From Actinomycetales bacterium JB111 (GTDB lineage: Bacteria > Actinomycetota > Actinomycetes > Actinomycetales > Actinomycetaceae): a stretch of 64,000 nucleotides of DNA. The stretch's first letter is position 1, and every line of letters starts with the position of its first letter. Shown piece by piece: positions 8,274 to 16,218 of the stretch. The notes beneath the pieces are model-generated. The model made no database searches. It saw only the letters and a program-made list of their open reading frames with translations, and was not told where the DNA came from. The DNA is taken from the NCBI GenBank assembly GCA_900163555.1, contig FUHX01000009.1, forward strand, positions 1 to 64,000, written 5' to 3'. The position numbers and the translations under genes were made by a program.

Positions 8274-9155
8274 ATGGCACAGAGCATGCGAGACCCTCGA
8301 ACGAAGTACCACTCAGCGGGCTTCCCGTCGGACACGGGGACGCAGCCCGGCACGACGGCGGAGACCGATCCGCCGCCCGATCACGGCGAGAGCAGCTACG
8401 AAGGCTCCGGCCGTCTCACGGGAAGACGCGCGCTCATCACCGGCGGTGATTCCGGCATCGGCAGGTCGGTCGCGATCGCGTACGCGCGGGAAGGCGCTGA
8501 CGTCGCGATCAGTTATCTGCCTCAGGAGGCCGCCGACGCCCAAGGAACCGCGGAACTGGTCGTGGCGGCCGGCCGCGAGGCCGTGCTCCTTCCGGCCGAC
8601 ATCACCGAGGAGGGCGCAAGCGAGGCGGTTGTCGAGGAGACGGTCGCCCGCCTCGGCGGGATCGACATCGTCGTCCTCAACGCCGGGTATCAGAAGAGCC
8701 GGCCTGCAGACGCGGCGTTCAGCACCGGCGAGTTCGAGCGCGTCATGCGCACCAACCTCTACGCACCCTTCTGGATGGTGCGCGCCGCACTCCCGCACCT
8801 CGACCCCGGCGCGTCGATCATCGTGACGACCTCGATCCAGGCGGCCTCGCCGTCGCCCGAGCTCCTTGACTACGCGATGACGAAGGCAGCTCTCGTTGCA
8901 TTCGTCCATGCGCTCGCCGAGCAGCAGGGTCCGAAGGGCATACGCGTCAACGGCGTGGCGCCCGGACCGATCTGGACGCCTCTGATCCCCGCGACCGACT
9001 GGCCGGACAAGTTGCCGAAGTTCGGACAGGACACGCCGCTGGGCAGGGCCGGGCAGCCTGCGGAGCTCGCGGGTGCGTACGTCTATCTGGCGTCTGAGGA
9101 GGCCTCGTACGTCGCGGGGGCCATCCTGCCCGTCACCGGCGGCCGCCACATGTGA
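8274..9155 (+). CDS. Short-chain dehydrogenase/reductase of the stress-protein type
   Basis: 293 residues, an NAD(P)-dependent oxidoreductase. The cofactor motif TGGDSGIGR follows a 45-residue N-terminal extension containing PPPDHGESSYEGSGRL, typical of the YghA / general-stress-protein-39 subfamily. The catalytic Ser lies in VTTSIQ and the YxxxK in DYAMTK. The C-terminus ends LPVTGGRHM. Substrate is not predictable; homologues are often called glucose dehydrogenase-like or aldehyde reductases induced by stress. It lies between the DUF7882 and DUF7218 genes, reading the other way, which supports a stress role. Confidence 0.85.
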   Translation: MAQSMRDPRTKYHSAGFPSDTGTQPGTTAETDPPPDHGESSYEGSGRLTGRRALITGGDSGIGRSVAIAYAREGADVAISYLPQEAADAQGTAELVVAAGREAVLLPADITEEGASEAVVEETVARLGGIDIVVLNAGYQKSRPADAAFSTGEFERVMRTNLYAPFWMVRAALPHLDPGASIIVTTSIQAASPSPELLDYAMTKAALVAFVHALAEQQGPKGIRVNGVAPGPIWTPLIPATDWPDKLPKFGQDTPLGRAGQPAELAGAYVYLASEEASYVAGAILPVTGGRHM

Positions 9156-9311
9156 ACACTGGGCCGTCGAAGGAGCGGCGAGCGCGCCACTCCGCCTGAG
9201 GACCCTGGCCCGATCGAAACGAGAATCCCTCGGATCTCGAGGAGTGGTCCCGTCACGGCGATCGTCATCGATACGGTATTCCCCGGTCCCTTACTTGACG
9301 CTACAACGACG

Positions 9312-9581
9312 TCAGTGCGACCGCAGCAGCTCGATCAACTCGCTCTTGCGCTTGCCGGAGTATCCGGAGAGACCGAGTTCCTTCGCTCGCTTGCGCAGGC
9401 CATCGACCGTCCAGTCCTCGTAGTCGACGGACTTCCCCCCTCGCTCGGCGACGGCCGAGCGACTGTCCCGGGCTGCGGCGTTGGCGATGCGTGCCGCCTT
9501 CTCCTTCGAGGCGCCGTCGTCCCGGAGCTCCTCATAGAGCTCGGGATCCTTGATCGAGGGCGGTGTGCGTCGATTCGGCAT
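9312..9581 (-). CDS. DUF7218-type protein with SAP/Rho-N-like module
   Basis: 89 residues. The N-terminal half (PSIKDPELYEELRDDGASKE, then KAARIANAAA) is a small charged helical domain of the kind annotated as DUF7218. The C-terminal half (YEDWTVDGLRKRAKELGL, then SGKRKSELIELL) is a SAP or Rho-N-terminal-like module closely matching the end of the 146-residue protein at 7259-7699. AGGAGGAG lies just upstream of the ATG. Probably nucleic-acid associated; the actual role is unknown. Confidence 0.65.
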   Translation of the reverse strand: MPNRRTPPSIKDPELYEELRDDGASKEKAARIANAAARDSRSAVAERGGKSVDYEDWTVDGLRKRAKELGLSGYSGKRKSELIELLRSH

Positions 9582-9639
9582 GTCGTCTCCTCCTGTGGGC
9601 GCGCCGTCGGTGGTGGGTCGTCAAGGCCGCCCGCACCTT

Positions 9640-9671
9640 CGAGACTGCCACTGTCCGGCTCGGAGCGACAC
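9640..9671 (-). promoter_or_regulatory. Conserved upstream element, copy B
   Basis: Second copy of the 32-nt element, 59 nt before the start of the DUF7218 gene at 9581. Seven mismatches from copy A. Confidence 0.4.
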
Positions 9672-9748
9672 CCCAGTGCCCAGCCCGGAAGGAAGGCCCC
9701 GAGCGAGAACAGACCTCCTCCGAGTGACAACGTCACGGGGAAGTACAC

Positions 9749-10420
9749 CTAGGCGACGTCGGTGCTGCCCACCGCCGCGGGCGCCACGTGCTCACCGGCG
9801 AGGTCGACGAACAGCGCGGCGTTGAGGTCGAACGCGTGCCTGGCCTCCTCGACCACACGCTCGCGCTGCCCGGTCGTGAACTGGGCGGCGTCCATGAGTG
9901 CCCGGAACTGGTCCTTGAACGGCTTGGACTTCGGGATCCCGGCGAACGTGTAGAAGCTGAGTTCCTCGGTGGTCATGCCGTAATGGCGCTGGAGCATGCG
10001 CGCGACCACCTGACCGCCGGAGAGGTCACCGAGGTACCGGGTGTACGCGTGCGCGAGGTACGTCGCCGCGTCCTCGATGCCCTCAAGCCGCGCCACGTAG
10101 TCCGCGGTCGCCGGGAGCACGCGGACCTGCTCGCGCCAGTCCGCACCGAGCAGGACGGCCAGGTCGTCCTCCAGGCTGGGCACGCGGCGCAGCTCGGGGA
10201 GCAGGAAGGGCGCCGCCACCGGGTCGCCCACCAGCCTGTCGCCCGCGGCCTCGAGCGCCACGTAGATCGCATGGTGCTGGCTCGCGAGGTCCGAGTATGC
10301 CGCGCGACCGAGGCGCCCCGCCATCAGGTCACTGACGAACGAGCGCGTCTCGGCGTGCTCGTGCTGCGGACGCGTGGCGGTCCGCAGGACCTCCGACAGC
10401 GGCTGGGTGTCGACCGACAT
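9749..10420 (-). CDS. hmuO: Biliverdin-producing heme oxygenase
   Basis: 223 residues, the usual length of the soluble bacterial enzyme. It opens heme to biliverdin, CO and Fe(II), in the cytosol, using an external reductase. The proximal heme ligand is expected at H20 in PQHEHAE, matching the position in Corynebacterium HmuO. The distal-helix motif GDLSGGQ is present, as is FYTFAGI. GAGGAG precedes the ATG. A DtxR/IdeR-like palindrome lies 69 bp upstream, so iron-repressed expression is expected. No heme uptake genes are in the window. Confidence 0.9.
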   Translation of the reverse strand: MSVDTQPLSEVLRTATRPQHEHAETRSFVSDLMAGRLGRAAYSDLASQHHAIYVALEAAGDRLVGDPVAAPFLLPELRRVPSLEDDLAVLLGADWREQVRVLPATADYVARLEGIEDAATYLAHAYTRYLGDLSGGQVVARMLQRHYGMTTEELSFYTFAGIPKSKPFKDQFRALMDAAQFTTGQRERVVEEARHAFDLNAALFVDLAGEHVAPAAVGSTDVA

Positions 10421-10488
10421 GGACGCTCCTCATTTTCTGACAACTCGTCATGATCGTACGTCCACCCAGTGTCCACGCACGTGCGTGA

Positions 10489-10507
10489 TGAGGCAAGCCT
10501 TGCCTCA
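10489..10507. promoter_or_regulatory. DtxR/IdeR-type iron box upstream of heme oxygenase
   Basis: TGAGGCAAGCCTTGCCTCA, a 19-bp palindrome (9-bp arms, one central base) whose layout follows the DtxR/IdeR consensus TTAGGTTAGGCTAACCTAA. It lies between the stop of the FAD-oxidoreductase gene and the start of heme oxygenase, which read in the same direction, so the target is heme oxygenase. Confidence 0.7.
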
Positions 10508-10532
10508 TGCTGGATTGCCCGTGATGTGCGTC

Positions 10533-11558
10533 TCAGCCGCGGCGCGCGACGGCGACTCCCCCGCCGACCAGGCCCGCGACGACGACCGCTCCTCCGGCGA
10601 TCCACGGCCAGGACAGGCCGCCAGACTCTGCGTCCTCGTCGTCACCGGAGTCCGTCTCCGCACCGCTCACGACGTCCGCGGACGCCGCTTCGTTCGGACC
10701 GTCGCTCGGTGCGGCATCAACGGCGGAGTCGTCAGACGTCACCTCGTCCGTGCCGCCCGCCCCGAGCCTGGCACCGGCCCGTTCGAGCAGGTCGGTGTTC
10801 GGCCGCACCCCGACGACGACGAGGACGAGATCGGCGGTCCGCGTCATGGTCTCGCCCGCCCGGGTCCCGGACACGGACAGTCCGCCCGCGGTCCGTTCGA
10901 TGCCGGTGGCGGTCGTGTCGACGAGGACCTCGACGCCGTGGGCGTCGAGCTCGTCGTGGACGATCGCACCCAGCTCTGGATCGAGGGTCGAGAGCACCTC
11001 GCTGCCGCGCTGGATCTGCGTGACATCCATGCCGCGCGCCACGAAGGCCTCGGCCATCTCCAGGCCGACGTAGCCGGCGCCGACGATGATCGCCGAGCGC
11101 GGCTCACGCTCCGCCAGGTCACGATCGAGGGCGATGGTGTCACCCATCAAGTGGATGACGTGCACCCCGTCGCTCGGGCCGAGGCCGTCGAGCCCTGCGA
11201 TGCCGGCACGGGAAGGGAGCGCACCGGTACCGACGATCAGCTCGTCGTACGCGATCGACTCGAGCCTGCCGTCGGGGTTGCGGACCTCGAGGCGGCGACC
11301 GTCGACGTCGATGGAGGTGGCGAGCGTGTTGAGCCGTAGGCGCATGCCGGTCGCCTCGAGGTCCGCGCTCGTGCGGTGCGCGAGCGACTGCCATGGCTGG
11401 ACCTCGCCGGTGAAATAGTACGGGATGCCGCAGATGGAGAAGTTCGGGTAATCGTCCGCCACCACCACTGTGACGTCGGACAAGGGGTCGAACTCGCGGG
11501 CGCGCAGCGCGGCGGAGATGCCCGCGTCCGAGCCGCCGATGATGACGATGCGGGTCAT
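10533..11558 (-). CDS. CoA-disulfide-reductase-like FAD protein, C-terminal half replaced by a membrane tail
   Basis: 341 residues. The first 250 match the pyridine-nucleotide-disulfide family: FAD motif IIGGSDAGISA, the redox cysteine in SICGIPYY (as in CoA-disulfide reductase), NAD motif IIVGAGYVGLEMAE and VVVGVRPNTDLLERAG. Intact relatives run to about 450 residues and next have the AAGDC motif that contacts FAD, then a dimerisation domain. Here the sequence switches to an acidic Ser/Asp/Ala linker and one C-terminal helix (SWPWIAGGAVVVAGLVGGG) ending in RRG. That looks like a deletion fusion with the end of a membrane-anchored protein, so activity is doubtful. ATG 11558 is chosen over the longer frame (to 11624) because the Rossmann start follows directly and GAAAGG is upstream. 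Confidence 0.7.
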   Translation of the reverse strand: MTRIVIIGGSDAGISAALRAREFDPLSDVTVVVADDYPNFSICGIPYYFTGEVQPWQSLAHRTSADLEATGMRLRLNTLATSIDVDGRRLEVRNPDGRLESIAYDELIVGTGALPSRAGIAGLDGLGPSDGVHVIHLMGDTIALDRDLAEREPRSAIIVGAGYVGLEMAEAFVARGMDVTQIQRGSEVLSTLDPELGAIVHDELDAHGVEVLVDTTATGIERTAGGLSVSGTRAGETMTRTADLVLVVVGVRPNTDLLERAGARLGAGGTDEVTSDDSAVDAAPSDGPNEAASADVVSGAETDSGDDEDAESGGLSWPWIAGGAVVVAGLVGGGVAVARRG

Positions 11559-11607
11559 GACTGGGCCTTTCGGTGATGAGGGGGGCGAACGAACATGGAA
11601 GGGGCGG

Positions 11608-12807
11608 TCACAGCGCGACGGCACCGACGACGGCCGCGCCGATGACGACCGCCCACGCAGGCGTCCTCGATCTCGTCAGCGCGAGGAAGGCGACGGCAGC
11701 GAGCGCGAGGGTGCCCGGTCCGGCGATGCCCTGGGTGAAGACGGGCGTGTACAGGGCGGCGCCGAGGATGCCGACGACCCCCGCGTTGATACCGGCCAGG
11801 GCGCGCTGCGCGTGGCGCGCGTGGCGCAGCCGGTCCCAGAACGGGAGGGCGCCGACGACGAGGAGTGCCGACGGCAGGAAGATCGCGACCAGGGCGATGG
11901 TTGCTCCGGCGATGCCGGCGGGCCCGGTGGTGGTGACGGAGCCGAGGTAGGCAGCGAACGTGAACAACGGGCCGGGCACTGCCTGCGCGGCGCCGTAGCC
12001 GGCGAGGAAGGCGTCGTGGCCGACGAGCCCGGTCTGGACAGTCTCGGCCTCGAGCAGCGGGAGGACCACGTGGCCTCCTCCGAACACGAGCGACCCGGCG
12101 CGGTAGAAGACGTCCGTGAGCCCGACCGCCCCGTTCTCGGTGGTGGCGGCGAGGATCGGGAGTCCGACCAGCAGTACGGCGAAGAGGGCCAGGGCGCCGA
12201 TCGAGACGATGCGCGGGAGACGCGCGCGGAGCTGCACGGGGTCGTCGTCGGTCGCGGGCGTCGGCCGCAGCCAGATCCAGCCGGCGATTCCCGCGACGAC
12301 GATGACGGCGATCTGCGCGAGCACGCCAACGAGCGCGCCGACGGCGATGGTCGCCCGCCGGGTGTCGTGCGTGAGTGTCGTCGCCATGCCGAGGACGGCG
12401 TGGGCGACGACGGCAACGGCTGCGGCCTTCAGCCCGACGAGCCACCCGGCGCCGGCCGTGTCACCGATGGCCGCGGCGCCGTATGCGAAGCCGACGAGCA
12501 GGATCGCGGACGGGAGGGTGAATCCCACCCACGCCGCGGCGAGGCCGAGGAGTCCCGCGCGCTGCAGGCCGATCGCCATGCCCACCTGGCTCGACGCCGG
12601 CCCGGGGAGGACCTGGCAGAGGGCCACGAGGTCCGCGTACGTGCGGTCGGTCAGCCACCGGCGGCGCTCGACGAATGCCTCACGGAAGTACCCCAGATGC
12701 GCGACCGGTCCACCGAACGACGTGACCCCGAGCCGGAGGAAGACGAGAAAGACCTCGACCACCCCACCGGGGTGCCCGAGGCTCGACTTGCCTGATCCTG
12801 CGCTCAT
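11608..12807 (-). CDS. chrA: Chromate efflux transporter
   Basis: 399 residues with two homologous halves of hydrophobic helices, the long-chain ChrA form. The signatures are GGPVAHLGYFREAF and CQVLPGPASSQVG in the first half and GGGHVVLPLL and AVPGPLFTF in the second. It exports chromate across the inner membrane. It is divergent from the ArsR/phosphatase fusion, with starts 47 bp apart, so the shared short intergenic region probably contains the control site of both. The stop lies 49 bp from the start of the truncated FAD protein on the same strand. Confidence 0.88.
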   Translation of the reverse strand: MSAGSGKSSLGHPGGVVEVFLVFLRLGVTSFGGPVAHLGYFREAFVERRRWLTDRTYADLVALCQVLPGPASSQVGMAIGLQRAGLLGLAAAWVGFTLPSAILLVGFAYGAAAIGDTAGAGWLVGLKAAAVAVVAHAVLGMATTLTHDTRRATIAVGALVGVLAQIAVIVVAGIAGWIWLRPTPATDDDPVQLRARLPRIVSIGALALFAVLLVGLPILAATTENGAVGLTDVFYRAGSLVFGGGHVVLPLLEAETVQTGLVGHDAFLAGYGAAQAVPGPLFTFAAYLGSVTTTGPAGIAGATIALVAIFLPSALLVVGALPFWDRLRHARHAQRALAGINAGVVGILGAALYTPVFTQGIAGPGTLALAAVAFLALTRSRTPAWAVVIGAAVVGAVAL

Positions 12808-12834
12808 CGTGGTTCATCTTGACGACTCATGATG

Positions 12835-12852
12835 CCTCAGTCAAACTTGAGG
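12835..12852. promoter_or_regulatory. Imperfect inverted repeat at the start of the ArsR fusion gene
   Basis: CCTCA at 12835-12839 and TGAGG at 12848-12852 flank GTCAAACT. The right arm contains the GAGG Shine-Dalgarno for the ATG at 12855. A bound regulator here would block both translation start and the divergent chrA promoter. Candidate self-operator. Confidence 0.4.
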
Positions 12853-12854
12853 TA

Positions 12855-13526
12855 ATGAACGCTGAGTTAACGGATCTTCAGCGGCGTGCCGCCGTGCACG
12901 CCGCACTTGCCGACACCGCGCGGCTACGGATCGTCGACCTTCTCCGGACCGGCGACCGTTCCCCCGGCGAGCTGGGCGCGGACCTCGGCCTCACCTCGAA
13001 CCTGCTCGCCCACCACCTCGGGGTGCTCGACCGCGCGGGACTCATCCGTCGCACGCGCTCCGAGGGCGACGGACGACGGAGCTACCTTCACCTCCGAGCC
13101 GACGCGCTGGCCGGCCTGACGGACGCGACCACGCTGGTGGCCAGGCGGGTGCTCTTCGTGTGCACGGGAAACTCCGCCCGGTCGCAGCTGGCCGCCGCAC
13201 TGTGGGCCCGGAACAGCGCCGTCCCGGCGGTCTCAGCGGGCACTCACCCCGCCGCGTCCGTCGCTCCCGGAGCCCTCACGACGGCGGAGCGGCACCGTCT
13301 CCCGCTTCGTCACCACACGCCTCGCGACATTGCGGAGGTCATTCGGGGCGACGACCTGATTGTCACCGTCTGCGACCGCGCCCACGAGGAGATCGGTTCC
13401 CCCGCCGCCCTGCACTGGTCGGTGCCCAATCCCGGTCGGGTCGGGACGGACCACGCCTACGACGCGGCCTTCGAGGATCTCGCCGCCCGCGTGGCCGCGC
13501 TCGGCCCGCGGGTGACGGCCGCCTGA
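12855..13526 (+). CDS. ArsR-type regulator fused to a low-molecular-weight phosphatase/arsenate reductase
   Basis: 223 residues. Residues about 8-88 are a winged helix of the ArsR/SmtB fold (PGELGADLGLTSNLLAHHL). Residues about 97-223 are an LMW protein-tyrosine-phosphatase/ArsC domain with the P-loop C103-TGNSA-R109 and the VTVCDRAHEE segment. The regulator part has no cysteines, so the classical As(III) site of ArsR is absent and the signal is unknown. Such fusions are known in Actinobacteria. Divergence from chrA suggests oxyanion sensing (inference). ATG 12855 is preferred over TTG 12819 because GAGG is 4 nt upstream. Confidence 0.8.
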   Translation: MNAELTDLQRRAAVHAALADTARLRIVDLLRTGDRSPGELGADLGLTSNLLAHHLGVLDRAGLIRRTRSEGDGRRSYLHLRADALAGLTDATTLVARRVLFVCTGNSARSQLAAALWARNSAVPAVSAGTHPAASVAPGALTTAERHRLPLRHHTPRDIAEVIRGDDLIVTVCDRAHEEIGSPAALHWSVPNPGRVGTDHAYDAAFEDLAARVAALGPRVTAA

Positions 13527-13568
13527 CTCCTCAGGCGCCACGTCGGTCGGCGCCGAGCCTCGCCCCTC

Positions 13569-14591
13569 TCAGAGGTCGGCGACGCGGATGAGGACCTTGC
13601 CGACCGTGCCGGCCTCGACGGCGTCGTGGGCGGCCGCGGCGTCGTCGAGGCCGAACCAGGTCAGCGGCAGTCCCGCCTCCTCGCCCACCGGCAGGGCGCC
13701 GTCCGCGACGGCCGCGGCCACGTCCTCCACGGCCCGCTCGAGGGGGGCCCTCCCCACCGTGTAGAGCAGCAGGCCCTGGACACGCAGGTTCTTGGCGAAG
13801 GCCGGACGATTCGGCATCGTGAACGTCTCGCCGCCGTCGTCGGCGAAGTACGCGACCGACGCGTGGTTGGCAGCGACCTCGGCGTCGAGAGATGCGTTCA
13901 CGGCGATCGACACCTCGACGACGTGGTCCACACCGTTCGGTGCCACCGCGAGGATCTGCGCCGCGGTGTCACCCTCGCGGTAGTTGATGACGTGGTGAGC
14001 GCCGGCCACCGTGGCCAGCGCGGCCTTCTCCTTCGAGCTGATCGTCGTGATGACAGTGGCGCCCGCCCATCGCGCCAGCTGGATCGCGGCGTGGCCGACG
14101 GCGCCGGCACCTCCGGCAACCAGGACGGTCCGGCCGGCCAGAGCACCGGGGCGCAGGCGGGCGGGGCCGTGCTCGTGCACCGTCAGCGCCCGGTGCGCGG
14201 TCATCGCGGGCACGCCGAGGCTCGCCCCGAGCTCGAAGGACGCGCCCTCGGGCAGCCGGACCACCCAGGAGGCGTCGAGCACGGCGAACTCCTGGGCCGT
14301 CCCGGTGGGCCGCTCGTGCTGCGCCATGGACACCCACACGCGGTCACCGACCGCGAGGTGGTCTACGCCCTCGCCGACCGACTCGACGACGCCCGCACCG
14401 TCCTGGTTCGGGACGACCTCGCCGAAGGAGCCGCGACGGGTGGCGCCGGAGCGCGCCTTCCAGTCGGTGGGGTTCACGCCGGAGACGGCGATGCGCACGC
14501 CGACCTCGCCCGGACCGGGCGACCCCAACTCCCGGTCGATCACGCGGAGGACGTCGGAACTGCCGGACTCGGTGTAGACCACTGCCTTCAT
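13569..14591 (-). CDS. Zinc-free quinone oxidoreductase-like MDR protein
   Basis: 340 residues of the medium-chain reductase superfamily. The N-terminal GroES-like fold has SGVNPTDWKARSG. The NADPH motif is AGGAGAVGHAAIQLA. The paired cysteines and histidine of zinc alcohol dehydrogenases are absent, as in NADPH:quinone reductases. It likely reduces quinones or enals using NADPH. ATG 14591 begins MKAVVYTESGS, the family start; the longer frame is not conserved. It follows the WYL regulator gene after 41 bp on the same strand, so it may be a target or co-transcribed partner. Confidence 0.82.
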   Translation of the reverse strand: MKAVVYTESGSSDVLRVIDRELGSPGPGEVGVRIAVSGVNPTDWKARSGATRRGSFGEVVPNQDGAGVVESVGEGVDHLAVGDRVWVSMAQHERPTGTAQEFAVLDASWVVRLPEGASFELGASLGVPAMTAHRALTVHEHGPARLRPGALAGRTVLVAGGAGAVGHAAIQLARWAGATVITTISSKEKAALATVAGAHHVINYREGDTAAQILAVAPNGVDHVVEVSIAVNASLDAEVAANHASVAYFADDGGETFTMPNRPAFAKNLRVQGLLLYTVGRAPLERAVEDVAAAVADGALPVGEEAGLPLTWFGLDDAAAAHDAVEAGTVGKVLIRVADL

Positions 14592-14632
14592 GCGATCTGC
14601 AACCCGTCGCCGCCGTCCGGTGTTCCCGGATG

Positions 14633-15577
14633 TCATTCGTCGCCATACCTGCTGAGAAGGTCCCGGCCGATCCGCGCGAGCTCGGCCCGCAGCTCGGCCG
14701 GGGCGAGGACGTGGATCGTCGACCCCCACCCGGCGAGCTGCTCGGCGAGGCCGTCCAGGCGGTGCGCACGGACCTCGAGCACCGCGTCCTCCTCCCGCCG
14801 CTGAAGCACGGTGACGTACCGGCCGAACTGCTCCTGCAGGATCGGCACCGACCAGGCGGGGACCTCAATCGTAGCGGCGATCCCAGAACGCAGCGCCTCG
14901 ACGTCGTCGGTGTGCGCCTGCCAGTACGCGACCAGGTCGAAGCCCTGAGGTGGGTCGAAGGCCTCTCCCGTCGCCCCGACGTCGGACAGCCGGTCCACCC
15001 GGTACGTGCGCGGGCCGCGCCCGCCGTCCGCGACGACGTACCAGACCCCGGCCTTCGCCACGAGGCCGAGCGGATGCAGCGTGCGTGCCGTCCGCTCCCC
15101 CTGCCTCGGCGCGTACGTCGCCCGGATCGCCTCCCGGCGCACGACGGCGTCGCGCAGGACTCCCAGTCCCGCGCCCGAGTGCCGGGCGGGCTCGCCCCAG
15201 GCGGCGTGGTCGTAGTGGATCGACGTGGCGAGCCGCTCGGCCTCGTCCTTCATCGGCTCGGGCAGGGCGCGGATGAGCTTCATCGTCGCCACCTGCGTCT
15301 CGGGCGACGCGAGACCTGCGGTGCCGAGGAGCCAGAACAGGGCCTGGGACTCGTGCGAGGAGAGTCCGGTGAGGTTCGTCCGGGCGCCGCCGATCAGCTG
15401 CCAGCCTCCCCCGCGTCCAGGCTGGACGTACACGGGCACACCCGCGGCCGACAGTGCCTCGAGGTCACGCCTCGCGGTTGCCACCGACACCTCGAGCTCG
15501 GTCGCGACGGTCGCGGCAGTCACGCGACCGCGCGACTGGAGCAGCAGCAGGAGGGCGATGAGCCGGTCGGCGCGCAT
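14633..15577 (-). CDS. WYL-domain transcriptional regulator
   Basis: 314 residues. An N-terminal DeoR-like helix-turn-helix (ATVATELEVSVATARRDLE) is followed by a WYL region (WYVVADGGRGPRTYRVDRL) and a C-terminal extension, the YafY-type layout. WYL proteins bind small ligands or nucleic acids and act as repressors or activators. GGAGG lies 8 nt before ATG 15577. The gene is divergent from the glyoxalase-like gene, and a perfect 10-bp inverted repeat lies between them, the obvious operator. Confidence 0.85.
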   Translation of the reverse strand: MRADRLIALLLLLQSRGRVTAATVATELEVSVATARRDLEALSAAGVPVYVQPGRGGGWQLIGGARTNLTGLSSHESQALFWLLGTAGLASPETQVATMKLIRALPEPMKDEAERLATSIHYDHAAWGEPARHSGAGLGVLRDAVVRREAIRATYAPRQGERTARTLHPLGLVAKAGVWYVVADGGRGPRTYRVDRLSDVGATGEAFDPPQGFDLVAYWQAHTDDVEALRSGIAATIEVPAWSVPILQEQFGRYVTVLQRREEDAVLEVRAHRLDGLAEQLAGWGSTIHVLAPAELRAELARIGRDLLSRYGDE

Positions 15578-15595
15578 GGTTCGATCCTCCCCAGA

Positions 15596-15620
15596 AAAGT
15601 GCTCAGTTGATGAGCACTTT
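15596..15620. promoter_or_regulatory. Perfect palindromic operator between the WYL regulator and the VOC gene
   Basis: 10-bp arms AAAGTGCTCA and TGAGCACTTT separated by GTTGA. It lies 19 bp from the WYL start and 50 bp from the VOC start, so one protein could control both directions. Confidence 0.65.
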
Positions 15621-15669
15621 AGCCGTGAGAGTTGTCCTGCACGATCCATTCGACACGACGGAGGACGAC

Positions 15670-16089
15670 ATGACCCAACTGCACGGAATGACGACGATGG
15701 TTCTCACCGCCGACGACGTCGACGCCGCGGCCGCCTGGTACGCCGACGCGTTCGGCATCACCCCGTACTTCCGACGGCCCGAGTCCGGCCCGGCGGCGTA
15801 CGTCGAGTTCCGCGTCGGCCCCGACGAGGACGAGCTCGGCCTCATGAGCCGCGCCTACGCACCGGCCGGCTCAGACGGACCGGGCTCCTCGATCACGTAC
15901 TGGCACGTCGACGACGTCGCGTCCGCCCTCGGCGACCTGCTCGCCCTCGGGGCTCGCGAGCATTCCCCGACGACGGAACGCGGCGGCGGGTTCACCACCG
16001 CCTCGGTCGTGGACCCGTTCGGCAACGTCCTCGGGCTCATGCACAGCCCGCACTGGGCGGGGCGGCACGCGGGACCGGCGACCGACTGA
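15670..16089 (+). CDS. VOC/glyoxalase-family protein
   Basis: 139 residues with the paired beta-alpha-beta-beta-beta repeats of the vicinal-oxygen-chelate fold: ADDVDAAAAWYADAF in the first module and HVDDVASALGDL plus VVDPFGNVLGL in the second. Members bind a metal and act as glyoxalases, dioxygenases or antibiotic-binding proteins; the substrate here cannot be read. GGAGGAC lies 6 nt before ATG 15670, which rules out the upstream ATG at 15607 or 15610. Probably controlled by the divergent WYL protein. Confidence 0.75.
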   Translation: MTQLHGMTTMVLTADDVDAAAAWYADAFGITPYFRRPESGPAAYVEFRVGPDEDELGLMSRAYAPAGSDGPGSSITYWHVDDVASALGDLLALGAREHSPTTERGGGFTTASVVDPFGNVLGLMHSPHWAGRHAGPATD

Positions 16090-16173
16090 GCCGGCACCAC
16101 GTCAGGCCCCGGCCCCACCGCGCACCGGCCCCCCGGCCGAGCAACACACGCCCTCCCTCGTGTGTCATCTGAG

Positions 16174-16192
16174 TGATACAGTCCGTGTATCA
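16174..16192. promoter_or_regulatory. Palindromic operator of the GntR/membrane protein operon
   Basis: TGATACA-GTCCG-TGTATCA, perfect 7-bp arms, 26 bp before the ATG at 16219. It fits autoregulation by the GntR protein encoded second in the operon. Confidence 0.6.
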
Positions 16193-16218
16193 ACCTGGTG
16201 GCACAGGAGGTGGGACTC

